The notes beneath the pieces were generated by a model. That model was not told where the DNA came from and ran no database searches. It was given only the letters and a program-made list of their open reading frames with translations. Positions 1 to 4,847 of a DNA stretch of 6,370 nt are shown here, piece by piece (positions within the stretch are counted from its first letter, which is position 1; each line of letters opens with the position of its first letter). The position numbers were made by a program, and so were the translations under genes. The stretch covers positions 17,783 through 24,152 of the forward strand of contig DITK01000008.1 in the NCBI GenBank assembly GCA_002422785.1, read 5' to 3'. Source of the DNA: Francisellaceae bacterium UBA6186. Lineage in GTDB: Bacteria > Pseudomonadota > Gammaproteobacteria > UBA6186 > Azoamicaceae.

Positions 1-24
1 CTCTCCCAGCTGAGCTAAGCACCC
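1..24 (-). tRNA. tRNA 5' end, probably tRNA-Val (partial)
   Basis: On the minus strand the window edge carries a tRNA 5' segment: a 7-base acceptor strand GGGTGCT, then TA, then the D-arm GCTC-AGCTGGGA-GAG with the conserved A14 and GG of the D-loop. The gene starts at 24 and runs off the left edge, so the anticodon is not visible. The GGGTGCTTAGCTCAGCTGGG start resembles proteobacterial tRNA-Val more than Ala, Lys or Phe. Identity is therefore a family-resemblance call. A tRNA just downstream of a HU gene occurs in several gammaproteobacteria. Confidence 0.85.
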
Positions 25-46
25 AGTATTAAATAAATAATGTGCC

Positions 47-76
47 ATATTAATCTTTTTTTATAATAAAATTCAA
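47..76 (-). promoter_or_regulatory. weak candidate promoter for the tRNA
   Basis: On the minus strand TTGAAT (71-76) and TAATAT (47-52) are separated by 18 bases, and would start a transcript about 15 bases before the tRNA 5' end. Both hexamers are only 4/6 matches in a very AT-rich stretch, so chance is likely. The alternative is that the tRNA is co-transcribed with the HU gene, since I see no terminator between them. Confidence 0.25.
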
Positions 77-88
77 CTACTAATTTTA

Positions 89-382
89 TTATTTGTTTTC
101 TTTTAAAGCATCTTTTAATACTTTTCCTGCTTTAAATCCTGGGATCCTAGCAGCATTAATCTGGATTGATTCGCCAGTTTTAGGGTTGCGACCAACTCTA
201 GCTGCCCTATTCTTAACAGAAAAGTTACCGAACCCTACTATGGACACCTGATCACCTTCTACTAATTTTTGCTTAATTATATCCCAAACAGCATCTATAA
301 CTTTTTTAACAGTCACCTGTGGTAAATCTACTATATCAGAAACATCTTTAGTTAAATCAACTTTATTTACAATTTTGCTCAT
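89..382 (-). CDS. hupB: HU-family nucleoid DNA-binding protein (HupB-like)
   Basis: This is a 97-residue HU/IHF-family protein. These dimeric nucleoid proteins bend and compact DNA through beta-ribbon arms that insert a proline into the minor groove. Visible signatures are VGFGNFSVKNRAAR (residues 49-62), the arm motif GRNPKTG (64-70) with the intercalating proline at 67, and the C-terminal IPGFKAGKVLKDAL (80-93). The core matches the usual 90-residue HU; the N-terminus is several residues longer and has diverged. The ATG at 380-382 has an AAGG Shine-Dalgarno five bases upstream, and no other in-frame ATG competes. The basic C-terminal KENK replaces the usual short end. HU rather than IHF is favoured by the arm and C-terminus and by the adjacent tRNA. 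The lon gene that commonly precedes hupB is absent; a divergent membrane-protein gene sits there instead. The symbol is by family resemblance. Confidence 0.93.
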   Translation of the reverse strand: MSKIVNKVDLTKDVSDIVDLPQVTVKKVIDAVWDIIKQKLVEGDQVSIVGFGNFSVKNRAARVGRNPKTGESIQINAARIPGFKAGKVLKDALKENK

Positions 383-435
383 TTCTACCTTGACCTTTTT
401 GTTTGAAAATATCGATAAACAACAAGAATGTAAGA

Positions 436-464
436 TTTATATCAAGTATGCCAAGCCCGGTCAA
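436..464 (-). promoter_or_regulatory. strong sigma-70 promoter of the HU gene
   Basis: On the minus strand a TTGACC -35 (459-464) and a TATAAA -10 (436-441) are separated by exactly 17 bases. The -10 is preceded by TGA, giving an extended -10 (TGATATAAA). Each hexamer is a 5/6 consensus match. The start would fall near 429, leaving a leader of about 46 bases that ends in an AAGG ribosome site. This shows that the HU gene has its own promoter and does not depend on an upstream gene. Confidence 0.8.
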
Positions 465-522
465 GCATTTATTCTGGGTTGTCTAACTAAACAAAGAGAT
501 TGTCCGTGACTATTCCACTTAA

Positions 523-566
523 ATAAACCCTAGTGTAACCTACCGAATTGGGTTTATGCTTTTTTT
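523..566 (+). terminator. terminator-like hairpin with T-tract just before the 578 start
   Basis: ATAAACCC (523-530) and GGGTTTAT (550-557) form a perfect 8-bp inverted repeat. Three more weak pairs are possible inside a 19-base loop, and the sequence continues GC then seven Ts (560-566). On the plus strand this has the form of a Rho-independent terminator, with a long loop and modest GC in the stem. No plus-strand gene precedes it in the window: to its left lie only the HU promoter and leader. The T-tract ends one base before the GGCGG that would serve as ribosome site for the ATG at 578. It may attenuate the downstream gene, end a small unannotated RNA, or be fortuitous. Confidence 0.4.
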
Positions 567-577
567 GGCGGTTCATT

Positions 578-1909
578 ATGCACATTTATAAATATATTAA
601 ACTATCATCAACCTCAATTATAATCTTGGTGACGAGCTTATTACATGTAGTATTAATTTGGCCCGGCATTTTATCGCCCGACAGCCAGGGTCAATATATG
701 ATGGCTATATCAGGAATCTATGGTGATCATCATCCACCATTAATGTCTTTTGTCTGGAGATACCTAGATCGGATATACGAAGGTCCAGGTATGATTTTTT
801 TGCTGCACATAAGTTTATTATACGGAGCAATTTTTTATCTGATTAAAAGCATTAAATCTTATTCTTGCAGATATATAATATTATTGTTAGCTTTAATTCC
901 GCAAATTTTTCTATATTCTATTATGATTTGGAAAGATGTAGGGTTTACCTTTTGCTTTTTATTTGTTGCATCTTATCTGGCTTATCTCAGCTCAAATCAA
1001 CAACAGCCAAGTTGGCATAAAACGATTTTATTAATAATTATTTTGCTATACGGTACAGCTATTAAATTCCAAGCTCAATATTGCGCCCCTATTTTATTGG
1101 GGTGGATAGCATATATTTTTGCTAATTATCAAATATCTACTAAAAAATTTATTAAAACCTACCTTATGATTTTAATAAGTTTTTATTTATTATTAAATAG
1201 TATTAATTGGATCCTGATCCCAAATATACAAAAAAATCATGCTTGGCAACTAGTAAAAATTTATGATTTAGCAGCAATTAGTTTGGAAACCAATACTGAT
1301 TTGTTTCCAGCGTTTACTAAAAATAAAAATTTTACTATGCAAGAAATGTTTAACAGATTAAATCGTCATCCATTAGATCGATCTAAATACTACATGGTGG
1401 ATGATCTTATTTTTGGGGATGCTATATTAAAATCTGGTACCAACCAACAAGAACGTCGCGAACTATATTTTGCTTGGGTTAAAGCTGTTATTAAATATCC
1501 TTTGGCATACATTAAACATAGAAGCATAAACATGACTAGCATGTTATTATATCATCCAGCATTTAAACATATTAGTCCTTTTGTTATTAACAATAATTTA
1601 TTGCATTTAATAGTTAACAGTTTTATCTATTTAACTTTTTCTAATTTAATTCCAGCCATATTAAGCGTTATATATTTAATTTATGGCATACTTTTATTAA
1701 AAAAAATTGACAACATTAATAGTTATAATTGGTTTTCGATACCATTAGTATGTTTTAATGCTATAGGTATCATGATGATATTAGTACTATTTTTTTGTTC
1801 CATGGCTGGAACTCCTCGCTATACTTATATAACCGTTTGTATGGCCCATGCATCACACGTGTTTGCATATTTAGCTTATAGATCAAGATCGATAGGCATA
1901 CCTAAATAA
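578..1909 (+). CDS. polytopic membrane protein, GT-C glycosyltransferase-like
   Basis: This is a 443-residue, strongly hydrophobic protein with roughly 9-11 predicted membrane segments (about residues 11-30, 70-90, 98-117, 122-137, 149-165, 167-183, 192-213, 340-375 in two passes, 387-409 and 415-435) and one large soluble loop (about 215-335). After the first helix, an extracytoplasmic loop carries PDSQGQY (34-40) and GDHHPP (49-54). An acidic residue in this first loop is typical of GT-C enzymes, which transfer sugars from polyprenyl-phosphate carriers to glycans or proteins. WKD (118-120), KYPLAYIKHR (306-315) and GTPRY (411-415) look like further family positions. Donor and acceptor are unknown. 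I chose ATG 578 over a TTG at 548 because the TTG lies inside a hairpin and GGCGG sits six bases before the ATG. The neighbours give no glycan pathway, so the gene is an orphan here. Its 3' end overlaps the convergent c-di-GMP gene by 34 bases. The enzymatic role is inferred from topology and motifs. Confidence 0.72.
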   Translation: MHIYKYIKLSSTSIIILVTSLLHVVLIWPGILSPDSQGQYMMAISGIYGDHHPPLMSFVWRYLDRIYEGPGMIFLLHISLLYGAIFYLIKSIKSYSCRYIILLLALIPQIFLYSIMIWKDVGFTFCFLFVASYLAYLSSNQQQPSWHKTILLIIILLYGTAIKFQAQYCAPILLGWIAYIFANYQISTKKFIKTYLMILISFYLLLNSINWILIPNIQKNHAWQLVKIYDLAAISLETNTDLFPAFTKNKNFTMQEMFNRLNRHPLDRSKYYMVDDLIFGDAILKSGTNQQERRELYFAWVKAVIKYPLAYIKHRSINMTSMLLYHPAFKHISPFVINNNLLHLIVNSFIYLTFSNLIPAILSVIYLIYGILLLKKIDNINSYNWFSIPLVCFNAIGIMMILVLFFCSMAGTPRYTYITVCMAHASHVFAYLAYRSRSIGIPK

Positions 1910-4032
1910 TAACCTTGCCCGTAAGGTATATTGACTGCTATTATCTTGTCTAAAATCTCTTTTGATTCAACAAATTCTGCTATCACTGTAATGCCTAAAT
2001 CGTGGCATAATCTCTGGAGATGCTTTACTATAGTATAATCTTTTTCAGAATATAAAATATTTTCCACAAAAGAACCTTCTATTTTCAAATATTCAAACGA
2101 CATTTCTCGCAAATAACTTAACGAATTATAAGCACTACCAAAATCATCAACGGCAAAACTAAAACCCCGAACACGAGCTTGCTCCATTTGAGATTGCACA
2201 GAATAAATGTCATTAATCACATCTCTTTCTACAAATTCAAAAGTAATATGATTAGGGGTAATCTCTAACTCTTGGCACATATTATATATATCTTCTAAGA
2301 TTTTTTTATTTTGAATTTCGGTAACAGATAGATTAATAAATAAACGTACCGCTTTTATGTTTTGTCCTAAATTTTTTTTAAATATTTGTAACGATTTATA
2401 AATTATTATTTTATGAAAATCATAACTTAAAATAGATTTTTCTACTAATTTAATGAATTTATCTGCTGCAATAATGGTGCCATTGGTATCTTTTATTCTT
2501 GCCAATACTTCGTAAGCATAAATTTCTTGCGTCAAATTATTCACTATGGGTTGGAAGTATGGTATAGTGCGGCCTTCGTTCATTGCGATTCTAATTTTTT
2601 CCAAATAATTAAGCTCATAATTTGCAGTATTAATGCGCTCTTTAGAATTTTCTGATGAACAAACAGTATTTCTTCCTAAGTTTTTAGCTTTATATAATGC
2701 TCTATCAACATCGCCAATTAAATCTACTGAATTGTTAGCATCGTTGGTATAACTCGCCACCCCAATAGACACTGAAGTATGAAAGACATCTCCTTTAGCA
2801 CTGGTAAAACTTATCAGCTGTATTTCTTTTCTCATTTTATCGGCTATCGCCATAGATTGGTTTAATTCTATATCCAGAAGGATAACCGCAAATTCATCCC
2901 CACCAATTCTACACGCTATATCTGATTTACGTATTAATTTTGCAATTATAGTAGCAACATTGTGTATAACTTTATCACCAATTGGATGACCATAGGAGTC
3001 ATTGATGGTTTTAAAATTATCCAAATCTATCATTAACACACAAAAAGTGTTATTGTTACTCTTAGCAAGATTCATATGTTGTTTAATTATATCATCGAAA
3101 TAACGTCTATTATACAAACTAGTTAATACATCATGAGTCGCATAATGTTTGACTTTTAAAAACGCATCAGACAGCAAATGAACATTAGTATTTAAATTAA
3201 TACCCATAATATATAAATTAGTGCCCATTACGTGGCGTTCATAAGATGTCATTTTGTTTTGACTGGCACAAGTAATGGATAACACCTTGCTGGTGTCAAA
3301 ATCCTTGTTATTCTTGAACGAAACAGATACAAGATTATCATCTAACAATTCATAATTAGTCGTTATATTATTTTCAATAAACAATTTTTCAGCAACTTCA
3401 ACATTGTCAAACGCAATACCGTGATGTTTTGTAATGTATTCTTGTGATTTTTTTTTAATGTTATTCTTTTGTTCTTCGTTAAAATTTGCAGTATAGTATA
3501 TTTGACAACCATGACCGCCTGCTTCATGTTCAAAACAAATAGCAATAAAATAAAAAGGGAAATGACAATAAAAAGTTTTTAACAATATTTGTATTGCTTG
3601 TTCTAAATCGGAAAAATCAGCATAAGAATTTATTAGTGATTTAAGAAATTCTGTTTGACGAAATAATAAATCATGTTCTTCGAACAATCTATTAAATACT
3701 ATATTCAAGTTAAACAGATTTTTTTTCAAGGTTGTTATATTGTTCAAGCTGTTTTTGTTGTGATTTTTATGTAATATTTTTAATGCGCTGTTAATATTGT
3801 TAAAGTGTTCAATTTTTTTTTGCACAAAATCAATTTGTTCTGTGATGGTTATACCCTTAAATATTTCTTGAGCTTGCAATGTTTTTTCTGACTCTAAAAT
3901 AACTATATTTTTTTCTAAATTATTACTAACAATTTGATGTTCAATCAGTGCGCATAATTGCTCTAAAAATTTAACCTTTAGTTTTTCAATAATCAAAAAA
4001 AAACTGTTGTTATTATCTAGCATGCTACTCAA
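1876..4032 (-). CDS. GGDEF-EAL bifunctional c-di-GMP synthase/phosphodiesterase
   Basis: This is a 718-residue protein without membrane segments or signal peptide, so probably cytosolic. Residues 1-125 are helical and Lys/Asn-rich; 130-285 resemble a divergent GAF-like sensor domain. GGDEF domain (about 296-458): DVLTSLYNRR (301-310), DLDNFKTIND (336-345), an intact GGDEF (377-381) and the inhibitory RxxD site R368/D371 exactly five residues before it. EAL domain (about 477-718): E508 in EVLAR (for EALLR), N567, E599 and E602, D629-D630 in DDFGS, K650 in KIE (usual KID), E686 in AEFVE and Q706 in QGYY. All canonical metal and catalytic positions are thus present, and both making (2 GTP to c-di-GMP) and breaking (to pGpG) are plausible. 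The direction in vivo is not predictable. The start is TTG 4030-4032, giving a 4-base overlap with the upstream ODP gene; GGAA lies eight bases before it. An ATG four codons-in (4021-4023) is the alternative but lacks a ribosome site, though coupling could serve it. Confidence 0.93.
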   Translation of the reverse strand: MSSMLDNNNSFFLIIEKLKVKFLEQLCALIEHQIVSNNLEKNIVILESEKTLQAQEIFKGITITEQIDFVQKKIEHFNNINSALKILHKNHNKNSLNNITTLKKNLFNLNIVFNRLFEEHDLLFRQTEFLKSLINSYADFSDLEQAIQILLKTFYCHFPFYFIAICFEHEAGGHGCQIYYTANFNEEQKNNIKKKSQEYITKHHGIAFDNVEVAEKLFIENNITTNYELLDDNLVSVSFKNNKDFDTSKVLSITCASQNKMTSYERHVMGTNLYIMGINLNTNVHLLSDAFLKVKHYATHDVLTSLYNRRYFDDIIKQHMNLAKSNNNTFCVLMIDLDNFKTINDSYGHPIGDKVIHNVATIIAKLIRKSDIACRIGGDEFAVILLDIELNQSMAIADKMRKEIQLISFTSAKGDVFHTSVSIGVASYTNDANNSVDLIGDVDRALYKAKNLGRNTVCSSENSKERINTANYELNYLEKIRIAMNEGRTIPYFQPIVNNLTQEIYAYEVLARIKDTNGTIIAADKFIKLVEKSILSYDFHKIIIYKSLQIFKKNLGQNIKAVRLFINLSVTEIQNKKILEDIYNMCQELEITPNHITFEFVERDVINDIYSVQSQMEQARVRGFSFAVDDFGSAYNSLSYLREMSFEYLKIEGSFVENILYSEKDYTIVKHLQRLCHDLGITVIAEFVESKEILDKIIAVNIPYGQGYYLGMPIDLDL

Positions 4033-4805
4033 GTTTTTGTTTCCATATTGATAAATCCATCAGCATCAAATAAGTCTATGCCGCACTTCAAGTTGCCCAA
4101 CCATTCGATAAACTGTTGCAACGCCTGGCCTTTATATATTCTACCATGTTGTGGGGCTATCATCTCTATATCTAATTTAGAGATTTTTTGTAACCAAACT
4201 TGAATTGCTCTATTAGAACACATATACCTTTTATGAAAATTTTCTATATGCGGCACATGATCTGCAAAATTATCTACAAATGGGTTATCGCCCAAAACTG
4301 ATCCTGCAGCTCCAATATCTCCGGAAAAAAGTATTTTGGATAAAGGATCATAAACACTTATATTACCTTCGGAATGTAAAAAATGTGCTGGGATCAATTG
4401 CAATTTACAATCTTGACCCATTAAATATTCCATACCATGATCCGGAACTGGATGAAAACGATGTATGTCGGTAGTTATTCCTAGATGAGGGACAAAACGC
4501 AGCCAAATCTCAGGAATATAGACACTAGCAGAACTTAATGCCAACCAAGAAACAACACCACCTAACACATCAGGATCTTGATGTGATAAAATAATAGCAG
4601 ACAATTTGTCTATTGTAATATATCTAAGCATCTCTGATAAAACATTGGGCATAACATTAAAACCACCAGGATCTAACAACACTGCATGATCATGATGCTT
4701 GATTAAATATTGATTAGAATGGATCCCATGTTCGGGACTAGATTTGTTTTCATTCAAAAAAACAAATAAATGATCTGTTGATTCAAATAATTTTATATTA
4801 TGCAT
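4029..4805 (-). CDS. ODP-type metallo-beta-lactamase-fold diiron protein (putative O2/NO sensor)
   Basis: This 258-residue protein has the metallo-beta-lactamase fold of flavodiiron proteins but lacks their C-terminal flavodoxin domain (those are about 400 residues), matching the stand-alone ODP group. All six expected metal ligands are visible: H75, D77 and D79 in SHQDPD, H144 in HFLHSEGN, D163 in FSGD and H220 in PQHG. D77 occupies the position that is Glu in many flavodiiron proteins. ODP of Treponema denticola binds iron and O2 and feeds chemotaxis, acting as a sensor rather than a reductase. Without a flavin domain this protein has no obvious built-in electron donor, so sensing is favoured over catalysis. 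Its stop overlaps the start of the GGDEF-EAL gene by four bases, implying translational coupling and probably a shared complex. The ATG at 4803-4805 has AGG seven bases upstream. A plain metallo-hydrolase is the alternative, but the HQDPD motif and the partner gene argue for ODP. Location is probably cytosolic; there is no signal peptide. Confidence 0.85.
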   Translation of the reverse strand: MHNIKLFESTDHLFVFLNENKSSPEHGIHSNQYLIKHHDHAVLLDPGGFNVMPNVLSEMLRYITIDKLSAIILSHQDPDVLGGVVSWLALSSASVYIPEIWLRFVPHLGITTDIHRFHPVPDHGMEYLMGQDCKLQLIPAHFLHSEGNISVYDPLSKILFSGDIGAAGSVLGDNPFVDNFADHVPHIENFHKRYMCSNRAIQVWLQKISKLDIEMIAPQHGRIYKGQALQQFIEWLGNLKCGIDLFDADGFINMETKT

Positions 4806-4832
4806 AATTATACCTAAAGCTCATAATTTAAA

Positions 4833-4841
4833 TTTATATCA
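4833..4841 (-). promoter_or_regulatory. candidate extended -10 promoter for the ODP/GGDEF-EAL pair
   Basis: In the 42-base gap between the secreted-protein gene and the ODP gene, the minus strand reads TTGATATAAAT, containing TGA-TATAAA (4833-4841). This is identical to the -10 region of the HU promoter in the same window. No good -35 lies 16-18 bases upstream (ACTTTA at 17), so it would rely on the extended -10. The start would be near 4826, giving a leader of about 20 bases with the AGG ribosome site. AT-richness makes a chance match possible. Confidence 0.4.
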
Positions 4842-4847
4842 ATATAA

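Noticed and set aside
65..90. 9-bp inverted repeat AATAAAATT/AATTTTATT across the HU stop codon
   Set aside because: The stem is all A/T, and on the minus strand it is followed by ATAAAAAAAG, not a T-run, so it does not have the form of a terminator for the HU gene. Chance in an AT-rich spacer is likely.
548..577. TTG start extending the membrane protein by 10 residues
   Set aside because: It lies inside the hairpin and T-tract with no ribosome site; ATG 578 has GGCGG at proper spacing and is followed directly by a typical short N-terminus and first helix.
1912..1927. ACCTT-GCCCGT-AAGGT inverted repeat near the convergent gene ends
   Set aside because: It has only five pairs, no T-tract follows on either strand, and it encodes the conserved GQG of the EAL domain.
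3363..3545. 60-codon minus-strand open frame
   Set aside because: It is an out-of-frame shadow within the GGDEF-EAL gene, Lys/Leu-rich low-complexity sequence.
4280..4474. 64-codon plus-strand open frame
   Set aside because: It is antisense to the ODP gene within its metal-ligand coding region, with no family resemblance.
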